From assembly GCA_019637295.1 (NCBI GenBank), contig JAHBVX010000007.1, forward strand, positions 248,001 through 312,000: a stretch of DNA of 64,000 nt, in the 5' to 3' direction. The translations under genes and the position numbers were made by a program. Positions 35,360 through 44,652 of the stretch are shown piece after piece. This DNA comes from Polyangiaceae bacterium. GTDB lineage: Bacteria; Myxococcota_A; Polyangia; Polyangiales; Polyangiaceae. Each line of letters opens with the position of its first letter. Position 1 is the first letter of the stretch. Below the pieces are notes generated by a model that did no database searches, was not told where the DNA came from, and saw only the letters and a program-made list of their open reading frames with translations.

Positions 35360-36283
35360 TCAGCTGTCCAGCTCCCGAGCCATGCACAGCCAGTGCTCGG
35401 GCGCCTCGCGGATGGCCGCGTCGAGGCGCGCCGCGGTCCGCTGCGACAGGCTGGCCTCCGGCACGCTCGGGATACGCTCGAAGTGCAGGGAATACTGACA
35501 ATTTGTGCCTGATGGGCGGAGCGTGGCGACCAGCAGCGGCGCTCCGGTCCGCAGCGCGAGACGGCTCGGACCGACCGGCCATCGGACCGCCGCCCGCCCG
35601 AGAAACCCGACGTCCTCGCTCGGAACCCGGGGCGCCAGATCGGGCAGCAGGCCCACGGGCCGGCCCTGCCTGAGCGCGCGCAGGACGCCGAGACGCGAGC
35701 GTCCGCGGTGCAGCACGCGGATCCCGCGCTCGCTGCGGTGCCTGTCCACCAGGCAGTCCAGGCGGGGATCGTAGCTCTCTCGCACCACCACCGCGGGAGC
35801 GAGGCCTCGCTCGGCGACTAACGCCGCGATGTGCTCGAAGCACCCAAAGTGCGCCGCGACGACCAGCGCGCCGCGGCCCTCGTCGAGCGCTCGGGTCAGG
35901 GTCTCGAGCTCGGCGTCGTCGAGCGAGACCCGAGCGTCTGCCCGCTCGGTGGGCCGACGCAACAGCAGCGTCGCGGCCAGGGTACGCGCGGCGATGAAGA
36001 AGCTCTGCCGGGCTGCGCGACCCTCGGCGCCGACCGGCACCAGCCCCCGCAGGTTGCGGGTCGCTCGGGCGACGAGGGCGGGCGCGCAGCGCGACGCGAC
36101 CAGCGCCGCGCCGTCCAGGGTCAGCGTCAACAGCCGCGGGCTGAGCCGGTCAGCGAGCCAGAGCGCGCCGCGGACGGCGAGGTAGATAGCGAAGTTCTTG
36201 AGGTGTTGAGCGGCTGACCAGCGGCCGCCTTCGCGCACGTCCCGGGAGTCGCTGACTCGAGCGGTCACGGCGTCGTGGGGCAC
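35360..36283 (-). CDS. LpxL/HtrB-type lipid acyltransferase
   Basis: Member of the late lipid A acyltransferase family. The catalytic dyad motif H-x4-D/E is HFGCFE (His144, Glu149), followed by the variable binding region and LLPDLAPRVPSEDVGFLG, where the family usually has a DQ/D-containing loop. A hydrophobic N-terminal region after residue 28 probably anchors it to the inner membrane. In this operon it fits outer-membrane lipid remodelling. It may act on lipid A or on phospholipids; the acceptor is unknown. GTG at 36283 overlaps the preceding lipoprotein gene by 19 bases; a downstream GTG at 36256 is an alternative. Confidence 0.8.
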   Translation of the reverse strand: MPHDAVTARVSDSRDVREGGRWSAAQHLKNFAIYLAVRGALWLADRLSPRLLTLTLDGAALVASRCAPALVARATRNLRGLVPVGAEGRAARQSFFIAARTLAATLLLRRPTERADARVSLDDAELETLTRALDEGRGALVVAAHFGCFEHIAALVAERGLAPAVVVRESYDPRLDCLVDRHRSERGIRVLHRGRSRLGVLRALRQGRPVGLLPDLAPRVPSEDVGFLGRAAVRWPVGPSRLALRTGAPLLVATLRPSGTNCQYSLHFERIPSVPEASLSQRTAARLDAAIREAPEHWLCMARELDS

Positions 36284-36717
36284 GTGCAGCGGGAACTCAC
36301 GTGGCGCTCGGCGCGCTCCAGGCGCTCGCGAGCTGACTCACATCGCTCCGGTTGATCTTGCGACAAGCTGCAGATGCGCTCCTTCGCGCGGCGCATCGAG
36401 TCCAGGGCGCGACAGGCCGTGCGGCAGTCCGCGCCGGCGGACAACCGGCTGGCGGATTGGTTGAAGGCGTCCAGCGCTTGCGCGACCGTCATGGACGACA
36501 CGTCCAGCAGGTCCTCTGCCGGCTGCGACTGGCCGTACCCTGGCGCCTGACCGGGCGCCGGCTCGGCGAAACCGTCAGACTCGCTCTCGTGGGTGGAGTC
36601 CGCGCCAGTTGGACTTTCGGGGGCTGCTTCCGGAGCCGGCGGCGCGGGGGTGGATCCGAGCCGGGCGGCGCAGCCCATCGCCCACAGCGCAGTCAGCCCC
36701 AACAGTGCGCGGTTCAT
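36265..36717 (-). CDS. Small lipoprotein of unknown function
   Basis: 150-residue lipoprotein. The signal is MNRALLGLTALWAMGC with Cys16 in the lipobox. An acidic, Pro-rich linker follows, then a helical C-terminal part with five Cys residues (CRTACRAL, RICSL, RCESAR, SSRCTCP), perhaps disulfide bonded. Start ATG overlaps the upstream lipoprotein stop (ATGA). No motif identifies it. It is part of the sigma-factor-headed gene run. Confidence 0.6.
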   Translation of the reverse strand: MNRALLGLTALWAMGCAARLGSTPAPPAPEAAPESPTGADSTHESESDGFAEPAPGQAPGYGQSQPAEDLLDVSSMTVAQALDAFNQSASRLSAGADCRTACRALDSMRRAKERICSLSQDQPERCESARERLERAERHVSSRCTCPTTP

Positions 36718-37307
36718 CGCTCGCCGCCCTCTGGAGAGCCCGGCTGGACGGCCTTACGGATCACCTCGGCCTGGATGTCCATCGACTGCTCGAAGGCCTC
36801 CAGTGCGCGCTGCTTGGCGGCGCTCGCTTCATCGGGCTTGCCGGCCGCCTCCAGCGCCTTGCCCCGACGCTCCTCCACCAAGCCACGAACCTCGAACAGG
36901 TGACCGCGGAAGTACGTGGTCTCTTCCGCCAGCGCCAGGCCGCTGGCGAGGTCACGTTCCGCTTGCTCGAACAGGCCGCGACGGCTCTCGAGATCCGCGA
37001 GCCGAGCGTGGGTGTCCGCCAGTACCTCTCGGACCTCCGGGGCCGCGGGCGGGCTGCCCCCGGGTAGCGGTCCGCTCACCAGGCCACGCAGCGCGTCGAT
37101 GGCCTTGTCGGGCAGCGCCTGCTCCTCGGCGATGTCAGCTACGTGATGCGCGGCTCGGGCCCGCGACAGGAACGCGAGCAGCGTCGGATCGACCACCGCC
37201 GCGGGTTCGACGTCGCTCGTGGGCTCCGCCCGCTGGCAGCCGGCGAGGCCAACGCCCAGCGCGACGAGCAGCAGGAGCCAGAGCCTGGCGAGCCCGAGTC
37301 GCTTCAT
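36714..37307 (-). CDS. Lipoprotein with TPR-like helices
   Basis: 197-residue lipoprotein with signal MKRLGLARLWLLLLVALGVGLAGC (Cys24). The mature part is helical, with repeats resembling TPR pairs (FEQAERDLASGLALAEETTYFRG, AAKQRALEAFEQSMDIQAEV). Such proteins often serve as protein-protein contact platforms on the envelope. The ATG at 37307 overlaps the previous stop (ATGA), which fixes the start; the in-frame GTG at 37319 is less likely. Same operon as the ECF sigma factor. Confidence 0.65.
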   Translation of the reverse strand: MKRLGLARLWLLLLVALGVGLAGCQRAEPTSDVEPAAVVDPTLLAFLSRARAAHHVADIAEEQALPDKAIDALRGLVSGPLPGGSPPAAPEVREVLADTHARLADLESRRGLFEQAERDLASGLALAEETTYFRGHLFEVRGLVEERRGKALEAAGKPDEASAAKQRALEAFEQSMDIQAEVIRKAVQPGSPEGGER

Positions 37308-37912
37308 CGCACTCCCCACAGGGCGTAACGGTTGGCTCGCAGATCCCTGCTGCGGGCGAGCGCGATGCGGTCCACCCGCGCGCTGGTCGCCGCAGGCTCG
37401 AACTTCTCGTGAAAGAGGGCTGCGGTGGAGCGAGATGTGACGAGCTCGGCCGTCTGCGCGCCTTGCTCGGGGCGGTCGTCGTGCTGGGAGCGCACGACGA
37501 TGGCGACGGACGCCGCGAGCGCGAGCAGGGTAGCGGTGACCCCCGCCGCCACTGGGAGCGCGCGACTGCGTCCGTCCCGCGGCAGCGCCGCGCGCAGCGC
37601 TCGCTCCACGGCCAGCTCGCTGGGCGCGCCCGGGGCGACGGCCGCCCGAAGCAGCGCCGCGAGCTGCGCGTCAGCGCCGTTTGGCGGGAGCCCGGCGTCG
37701 TCGAGCGCCGCGCGGAGCGCAGCGGCGGCCCGTTGCTCGTCCTCGGTCGGAGCTGCGAGGGGATCCTCGAGCGCTTGTCCGATGAGCAACTCGTTGAGTT
37801 GCGGATCGAGCTCGCCCGAGCCGACGGCTGAACGCAGCGCGGTCGCTAGCTCGTCTTCGAGCTCCGGCGCAAGCATCCCGGTCGGGTCGGAGGGGCGGTC
37901 GTCGCGCGTCAC
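37304..37912 (-). CDS. Single-span membrane protein, candidate anti-sigma factor
   Basis: 202-residue protein with a cytoplasmic-looking N-terminus (about 115 residues, acidic, many short helices), one membrane span (about 118-140, LPVAAGVTATLLALAASVAIVV) and a short outside tail. It follows the ECF sigma gene with a four-base overlap, the position of an anti-sigma factor. It lacks the His/Cys zinc motif of classic anti-sigma domains, so the assignment rests on position and topology. If right, cleavage of the outer tail would release the sigma factor. Confidence 0.55.
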   Translation of the reverse strand: MTRDDRPSDPTGMLAPELEDELATALRSAVGSGELDPQLNELLIGQALEDPLAAPTEDEQRAAAALRAALDDAGLPPNGADAQLAALLRAAVAPGAPSELAVERALRAALPRDGRSRALPVAAGVTATLLALAASVAIVVRSQHDDRPEQGAQTAELVTSRSTAALFHEKFEPAATSARVDRIALARSRDLRANRYALWGVR

Positions 37913-38511
37913 GATAGGCCTCCCATGGCTTCGGCGAGTGCCTTGCGCAAGGCGGCCATCGCGCGGTGCAGGACTACGTCGAGGGTGCCCACCGTGACGT
38001 CGAGCTCCGCTGCAGCTTCTTCTCGCGAGCGGTCCTCCAGTACACGCAGGCGAATCGCCGCGGCGTAGCGTGGGTTGATGCGGCCGAGCGCCCGTTCGAC
38101 GCGCTCACGGGCGACGGCCAGATCGTGCCGCTCGATGGCGTTGGCGTCGCGCTCGTCGGTCTGCGCGGCGTCGATCTCCCGTGAGAGATCCGCGGGCTCG
38201 AACAGCACCTCGCGCTTGCGCTGGCGGAGCTGGTCGAGCGCCACGCGCATGGCGACCACCCTCAGCCAGGGGTACACGCCGACGTTCTGCCAGGTGAACT
38301 GGTCGAACCGCTCGACGACCTTCATGTAGGTCTGGCTCAGCGCTTCCTCGGCCGCGGCGGGGCTACCGAGGCGGGGCAGCAGCACGCTGCGGTACAGCCG
38401 GGGGCCGTGACGGCGCAGCAACGCCCCGAGGGCCTGGCGGTCCCCGGCCTGCGCTCGCTCGACGAGCGCGCGCTCCTCGACGAGCGCGTCCGACTGTTCT
38501 GCTGGCCGCAC
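37909..38511 (-). CDS. ECF-type RNA polymerase sigma factor
   Basis: Extracytoplasmic function sigma factor with region 2 (SQTYMKVVERFDQFTWQNVGVYPWLRVVAMRVALDQLRQ, roughly residues 55-100) and region 4 (INPRYAAAIRLRVLEDRSREEAAAELDVTVGTLDVVLHRAMAAL). No region 3 or 1. Length 200 aa with GTG at 38511; earlier frame to 38676 is Pro-rich and unlikely. It heads a run of ten minus-strand genes and probably drives it. The 185 bases between it and the rhomboid gene contain the promoter(s), but I could not identify one with confidence. Confidence 0.87.
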   Translation of the reverse strand: MRPAEQSDALVEERALVERAQAGDRQALGALLRRHGPRLYRSVLLPRLGSPAAAEEALSQTYMKVVERFDQFTWQNVGVYPWLRVVAMRVALDQLRQRKREVLFEPADLSREIDAAQTDERDANAIERHDLAVARERVERALGRINPRYAAAIRLRVLEDRSREEAAAELDVTVGTLDVVLHRAMAALRKALAEAMGGLS

Positions 38512-38696
38512 GCGCGGGACAATACACGACGGCCACGCGAAAGGGCCCAGCCCGTGCCCGAGGGGCGGGGGAGGCAGGGCGGGGGCCAAACAGAGTGCCG
38601 TCACGTCCGGATAACGCGAACCCGCGGTCTGGCTTACGGCGATGCTGAACGAATTTCGAGCATTCCGTCTGGTCACAGGGGGGAGCTGGCTCGATA

Positions 38697-39545
38697 GTGC
38701 CGCTCGCCATGCCTGCCCGGGTCTGTCCCCACTGCGGCGCCCTCAACTCCTCGGACGAGCGACGCTGTACTCGTTGCCAACGCTCCCTGCCGGGGCCGCT
38801 GCTCGCCTCGGTCGGCAAGCTGTGGACGGCGGCGCTCGGAAAGGAGGCGCCGCTCACCCGGCTGTACGTCGGGCTGTGCGTGGTCGTGTTCGTTCTCATG
38901 ACGCTCGCCTCGGGGAAGTTGGAGATGCTGGGCGCTGGCCGACCCTCCGAGGCGCTGCGCTGGGGGGCCATCTTCACGCCGCTGCTCGCCGCCGAGCCCT
39001 GGCGCTACCTGTCGGCTGCGTTCGTCCATTTCGGGGTGCTGCACGTGGGCTTCAACATGATGGCGCTGTCGGACCTGGGACGCGCGACGGAGCAGCGCTT
39101 GGGCTCAGGGCGCTTCGTACTGATCTTCATCGGGACCAGCGTGGCAGGGTTCGCCGGTAGCCACCTCTGGTACGAGCTGCGTGGGCAGCCAGCGTTCACC
39201 GCGGGCGCGAGCGCGGGGCTGTTCGGCCTCATCGGGGTGCTCGTGGGCTACCTGTACGCCGCCAAGGATCCGGCTTGGAAACAGTTTCTGCTGCGAGTCG
39301 TGATCTACGCGGCCATCTTCGCCGTGGCATTCCCGGTCAACAACGCCGCGCACATCGGGGGATTTCTGACGGGGGCTCCCCTCGGATACGCCTTCTACAA
39401 GGAAGCGCGGCCGTGGCAGCGCAACGCCGGGTTCGCGCTGGTCGCGGCCGTGCTCGTGCTGGCTTCCTTCGCGAGCATCGCGCTGTCTCACGCGTCGCCG
39501 GCCTGGCAGCAGGAACGCGCCCGGGAGATCGCGCGCGGCCGCTGA
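38697..39545 (+). CDS. Rhomboid-family intramembrane protease with zinc ribbon
   Basis: Rhomboid serine protease with the catalytic Ser172 in GASAG and His219 in NNAAHIGGFLTG, and the conserved VHFGVLHVGFNMMALSD motif with Asn120. About six membrane spans are visible. An N-terminal zinc ribbon (CPHC...CTRC, residues 10-27) faces the cytoplasm. GTG at 38697 has a GGGGAG-type site 11 bases upstream; ATG at 38709 is the alternative. It is divergent from the sigma-factor operon and 50 bases before the MglA-like gene. Rhomboids cleave membrane proteins, so it could act on the operon's anti-sigma candidate, although no direct evidence exists. Confidence 0.87.
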   Translation: MPLAMPARVCPHCGALNSSDERRCTRCQRSLPGPLLASVGKLWTAALGKEAPLTRLYVGLCVVVFVLMTLASGKLEMLGAGRPSEALRWGAIFTPLLAAEPWRYLSAAFVHFGVLHVGFNMMALSDLGRATEQRLGSGRFVLIFIGTSVAGFAGSHLWYELRGQPAFTAGASAGLFGLIGVLVGYLYAAKDPAWKQFLLRVVIYAAIFAVAFPVNNAAHIGGFLTGAPLGYAFYKEARPWQRNAGFALVAAVLVLASFASIALSHASPAWQQERAREIARGR

Positions 39546-39595
39546 GCTTCCAGAGGCCCCGCCGCTGAGCGAACGGGTGTAGAGTCCCGCTCGGA

Positions 39596-40828
39596 ATGCC
39601 GGTCGTCAATCCGCTCGCGCGAGAGCTGGTGTTCAAGGTGGTCTATTACGGGCCGGGCCTGGGCGGCAAGACGACGAACCTGCAGCACATTCACCAGACG
39701 ACGCAGCCCGAGCATCGGGGTCGCCTGGTGAGCCTGGCGACCCCCGTCGATCGCACTCTCTACTTCGACTTCTTGCCGCTGCGACTGCCGGCGGTGCGGG
39801 GCATGAGCGTGCGCCTGCAGCTGTTCACCGTGCCCGGTCAGGTCTACTACAACGCCACCCGCAAGCTGGTGCTCACGGGCGCCGACGGCCTGGTGCTGGT
39901 GGTCGACAGTCAGCGCGAGCGTGTGGACGCCAACAGCGAGAGCCTGGAGAACCTTCGCGAGAACCTGCGCGAGCACGGTCGCACCCTCGACGCGGTGCCG
40001 TGGGTCATCCAGTACAACAAGCGCGATCTCCCGTCGCCGCTGCCGGTGGCGGAGCTGCAGCGCAAGCTCAACCCACGAGGCGTGCCCTCGTTCGAGTCCG
40101 TCGCGATGCGTGGCGAAGGCGTATACGAGACCCTGGAGGCCATCACGCGGCTCGTGCTCGGGGAGCTCGAGCGGCGGCTGCCCGACGAAGCCGACGCGGG
40201 CGGACCGGCGCTGGCGCTGGCCGAAGGCGGCCTCACGGGAGCCCTGCAGACGGCCAGCCGGGATCGACCCGTGTCAGCGCCGCCACCGAGCGTCCGGCCG
40301 GCGGCACCCGGGGCCACGCCGCCCTCACCGCGCGGCTCCGGACCCGAGTCGGAGGCGCCGGCCTCCGACTCGGGGCGCTTTCGCCCCCCGACCCTGCCCA
40401 GCCTGCGCGCCGCGGAGCTGCAGGCCCAGCGCGCGCCCCCCGCGGTCGAGCTGGTCGAGCGGGCGCGCTCGGCACCCTTCAGCTTCGCGCCGCTGTTTGC
40501 GACCTCCGAGCAGGCGCTCGCGCGGGAGATCGAGGCCTTGCTCTCGTCGGGCGACGCGTCCGGCGCCATCGAGCGCGCCGATCACCTGGCCTCACGCTTG
40601 CTCGCGAGCGTCGCCGCGGTGCTGGGCCGTGCCCGGGACGCGCCGCGGGATCCGGCGCTGGCAGCGCTGCTGCTCGGCGTGTCGGGCGTGCGCTACCTTC
40701 GCTTTCGGGAGCTGGTCCGTCACGCTCGCCAGCGCGTGGCGAGCCCCGAGCATGGGCTCGAGGCCTATGGCTTCGTGCTCGAGTTGCTGCGGGCGCGCAG
40801 CGAGGTGCGGCTGTCGAGCTCGGGCTAG
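39596..40828 (+). CDS. MglA-like small GTPase with C-terminal extension
   Basis: Residues 1-195 closely resemble MglA, the polarity GTPase of M. xanthus. The P-loop GPGLGGKTT is at 19-27, the switch TVPGQVYY has the unusual Thr of MglA in place of Asp, and the guanine-binding NKRD follows QY. A Pro/Ser-rich linker (about 205-285) leads to a helical domain (about 290-405), which MglA lacks. The M. xanthus SofG protein also has extra segments, but I cannot claim orthology. No mglB is present in the window. A role in polar positioning of pili or motility machines is inferred. The stop shares the bases CTAG with the convergent gene. Confidence 0.85.
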   Translation: MPVVNPLARELVFKVVYYGPGLGGKTTNLQHIHQTTQPEHRGRLVSLATPVDRTLYFDFLPLRLPAVRGMSVRLQLFTVPGQVYYNATRKLVLTGADGLVLVVDSQRERVDANSESLENLRENLREHGRTLDAVPWVIQYNKRDLPSPLPVAELQRKLNPRGVPSFESVAMRGEGVYETLEAITRLVLGELERRLPDEADAGGPALALAEGGLTGALQTASRDRPVSAPPPSVRPAAPGATPPSPRGSGPESEAPASDSGRFRPPTLPSLRAAELQAQRAPPAVELVERARSAPFSFAPLFATSEQALAREIEALLSSGDASGAIERADHLASRLLASVAAVLGRARDAPRDPALAALLLGVSGVRYLRFRELVRHARQRVASPEHGLEAYGFVLELLRARSEVRLSSSG

Positions 40829-42453
40829 CGCGGGGGCAGCGGCTTGCCAGCGACGACGCCCCCGCCGACGCTGGTCGACTTCGCCCCGACCGCGAGCGCG
40901 CCGACCCACGTGCCCGACAGACTCTGGGGACGCGCGAGGGTGTCCACGCTGGCGGTGCCAGTGGCGCTGAGCTGCAGCGAGCCCACGTCGTCCGTCGCGT
41001 TGGCGGAGGCATCACGCGCCCGCAGCCAGACGGTCTCGAGCGCTTGCTCGCACAAAGCTGCGATGCAGGACTCGTCGCAACCCGGATAGGCCAGCACGGG
41101 TGAGCCGCCGGCGCCGACCACCGTGGCCGCGACGAGCTGGCAAGACAGCACGGCGGTCAAGGCCTCGGCGACGCTGGTCGCGCCAGGCAGCGCGCTCTGT
41201 GCGATGGGGAGTGCCCCGGCGCCCAGCAGCCGCGAGGGCACGAAGTAGAGCTTGGTCCCCAGCAGCACGACGTCACCCGGATCAGCGGCGAGGGTAGTCT
41301 GCGCTTGAGCGGGCAGGCCTGCCTCGGCGGCGGGCGCCGACGCGAAGCTCGTCAGGTGCAGGAACGCCTGGGTGGTCGAGCCCTGCGCGACGAGCTGCGC
41401 CTCCAGCTGGGCGCCGGTGATCGCCAGCGCGGACTGCTCGAGCCACGCGCCGACGGTCGCGCTGAGCCCGCTCTCGGCGGAAGCGCCGAGCGCCGCTCGT
41501 ACGCTGTCGTCCCACGCCTCTTGTGTGCGCAGCTGCATGAACTCGTCGGCGCCCGCGCCGGCTCCGGCGTGCATCGCGTCGAGCAGCGCCTCGACGTCGT
41601 CGACGGCGCCGTCGCGCACCGACGCTTTGGCTAGGGCGATGGTCGTGGCGAAGACCGAGTCCCACGGTAGCTGCGGCGCGCCGAAATCCAGGGACAGCTG
41701 CAGGTCCGTCTGCCCCAGCTTGATGGGGACGTCGGTGACGGTGACCTGGACCTGGTTGATCGAGTCGGCTGACAGGGACTTGACGTCCTTGCAGCCGCTC
41801 AAATAGAAGCCCGAGCGCAGCGTGATGGCCAGCGGAGGACCCAGCGGGACGCCCTGGATCTCGGGAGCTTGGCCCGCGGCGGACTCGCCGATCAGGTCGC
41901 CGTCTTCGGGCGGGTTGCCGGTCAGCCCAGAGCAGGTCGTTCCGGTGCGCGCGCTCGCGACCCAGGCGCCGACGGGGCGCTTGCCCGAGTAGCTGGGGAC
42001 CACCTCGAGGGTCGCGAAGCCGCTCGAGCTCACCGACACGGCGCGCTTGGCGAACACCTGGTCGCCGACGGAGGCCTGCACGGAGAACGTGGTTGGGTAG
42101 GTCGGCGCTACCAGCTCGAAGCTGGCCCGCCCGTCGCTTCCGGTGATGACCTCGCCGCGATCGAGCGAGCCGTCCTGGAAGTCGCCCTGCAGTGCCAGGC
42201 GCACGACGTAGCCACGAGGCGGCGTGGCCAGCACCGTCAGGGTGTGTTGCTGGCCCGGCGCGGAGAGCAGGGTGACCGCGGGCTCGAAGCCCAGCGTCGC
42301 GGGCAACTCCGTCGACGGCGCTCCGCCCGTGCCGCCCGTGCCCCCGGTCCCGCCTGCCGTTGCCCCGCCGCTCACGCAGGAGGCGAGCACCAGCCCGGCG
42401 CACCCGGCGCAGACCGAGAGAATGACCTTCAATCGAAGCAAGATAGGGCTCAA
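40825..42453 (-). CDS. Lipoprotein with Ig-like region, function unknown
   Basis: 542-residue exported lipoprotein. Signal MSPILLRLKVILSVCAGCAGLVLASC, with Cys26 in a LASC lipobox, is followed by a Gly/Thr-rich spacer. Residues about 55-135 look like a carboxypeptidase regulatory or Ig-like domain (VRLALQGDFQDGSLDRG, SDGRASFELVAPTYP). The rest has no known motif. A TTG at 42453 is supported by GGGAG five to six bases upstream; no ATG or GTG lies before the signal. It converges on the GTPase gene and shares the CTAG stop. Confidence 0.6.
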   Translation of the reverse strand: MSPILLRLKVILSVCAGCAGLVLASCVSGGATAGGTGGTGGTGGAPSTELPATLGFEPAVTLLSAPGQQHTLTVLATPPRGYVVRLALQGDFQDGSLDRGEVITGSDGRASFELVAPTYPTTFSVQASVGDQVFAKRAVSVSSSGFATLEVVPSYSGKRPVGAWVASARTGTTCSGLTGNPPEDGDLIGESAAGQAPEIQGVPLGPPLAITLRSGFYLSGCKDVKSLSADSINQVQVTVTDVPIKLGQTDLQLSLDFGAPQLPWDSVFATTIALAKASVRDGAVDDVEALLDAMHAGAGAGADEFMQLRTQEAWDDSVRAALGASAESGLSATVGAWLEQSALAITGAQLEAQLVAQGSTTQAFLHLTSFASAPAAEAGLPAQAQTTLAADPGDVVLLGTKLYFVPSRLLGAGALPIAQSALPGATSVAEALTAVLSCQLVAATVVGAGGSPVLAYPGCDESCIAALCEQALETVWLRARDASANATDDVGSLQLSATGTASVDTLARPQSLSGTWVGALAVGAKSTSVGGGVVAGKPLPPR

Positions 42454-42552
42454 GCGTGCTCCCGCGGGCTCGGGGGCGCAAGTCGGACCGGCTGGAGCCG
42501 CGACGGAAATGCTGGCCGCGGCCCGGGGAGCGCGTGGTAAGAGCTAGCTTGG

Positions 42553-43992
<1,440 letters not shown>

Positions 43993-44045
43993 TCAGACGT
44001 GCGCGGAGGTGGGACAGCCGCTTGTTTGGCTCGACGCGGAATCGT

Positions 44046-44062
44046 CGGGTACGATTTCTGCT
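44046..44062 (+). promoter_or_regulatory. Candidate sigma-54 promoter before first pilin
   Basis: GG at 44048-44049 and GC at 44060-44061 with exactly ten bases between, in the sequence CGGTACGATTTCTGCT. Compared with TGGCACG-N4-TTGC it has three mismatches. Expected start about 12 bases on gives a leader of about 19 bases before the ATG at 44092. The adjacent gene is a sigma-54 activator. Confidence 0.55.
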
Positions 44063-44091
44063 ACTCTGCCCCGACTACCCTCGCGCCCCTG

Positions 44092-44652
44092 ATGCCCACT
44101 GTTCGTCGCTCCGCCTGCCGCGTCTCGCGCGGCTTCACGCTCACCGAGCTGATGGTGGTGGTCGTGATCGTGGGCGTGCTGGCCGCCATCGGCGTCATGA
44201 CCTTCCGCAAACACGTGTTTTCGTCGCGCAGCGTCGAGGCGCTCGCGATGATCCAGAGCATCCGGGTGGCGCAGGAGGGCTGGCGCGCGGAGCACATGAC
44301 CTACCTGGATGTGTCCACGACGATGGACTCCACCTACCCGATGGCCACGCCGGGCAAGACGCTGCATCATTGGATTCAGTCCAGCGGCGCGGACTTCGCG
44401 CGCTGGCAGCTGCTCAACCCGTCTGCGCCCAACCCGGTGCAGTTCGGCTACACGACCAAGGCAGGCCCGCCGTTCACCGCCATGGTCAACCCGTCGAGCG
44501 GGGCGCAGCCGGGCTGGCCCGCCGCCGCGCAGGTGACCGAGCCCTGGTACGTGATCCAGGCCAAGGGCGACACCAACGCCGACGGCACCTTCGCGTACTT
44601 CGTCGCCGCGAGCCTCAATGGCGAAGTCTTCCGGGAGAACGAGGGCGAATGA
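44092..44652 (+). CDS. Type IV pilin-like protein (first of tandem pair)
   Basis: Prepilin with a short basic leader MPTVRRSACRVSRG cut before Phe, then FTLTELMVVVVIVGVLAAIG, carrying the Glu5 of processed pilins. PilD would process it. The C-terminal half is hydrophilic and ends with a calcium-loop-like DTNADGTFAYF. It shares long stretches with the next pilin (YLDVSTTMD, ADFARWQLL/ADVAKWRLL, PVQFGYTTKAG), so the two arose by duplication. Length 186 aa. ATG at 44092 begins the leader; the upstream reading frame to 43999 has no pilin features. It overlaps the next gene (ATGA). Confidence 0.87.
   Translation: MPTVRRSACRVSRGFTLTELMVVVVIVGVLAAIGVMTFRKHVFSSRSVEALAMIQSIRVAQEGWRAEHMTYLDVSTTMDSTYPMATPGKTLHHWIQSSGADFARWQLLNPSAPNPVQFGYTTKAGPPFTAMVNPSSGAQPGWPAAAQVTEPWYVIQAKGDTNADGTFAYFVAASLNGEVFRENEGE

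Noticed and set aside
38512-38696. ECF autoregulatory promoter (GAAC/GTC type) before the sigma gene
   Set aside because: Fragments such as GAACC occur but no correctly spaced pair was convincing.
44006-44034. Another GG-N10-GC spacing before the first pilin (near GGTGGGACAGCCGC)
   Set aside because: It lacks the TGGCAC and TTGC parts of the consensus; the element at 44046-44062 fits better.
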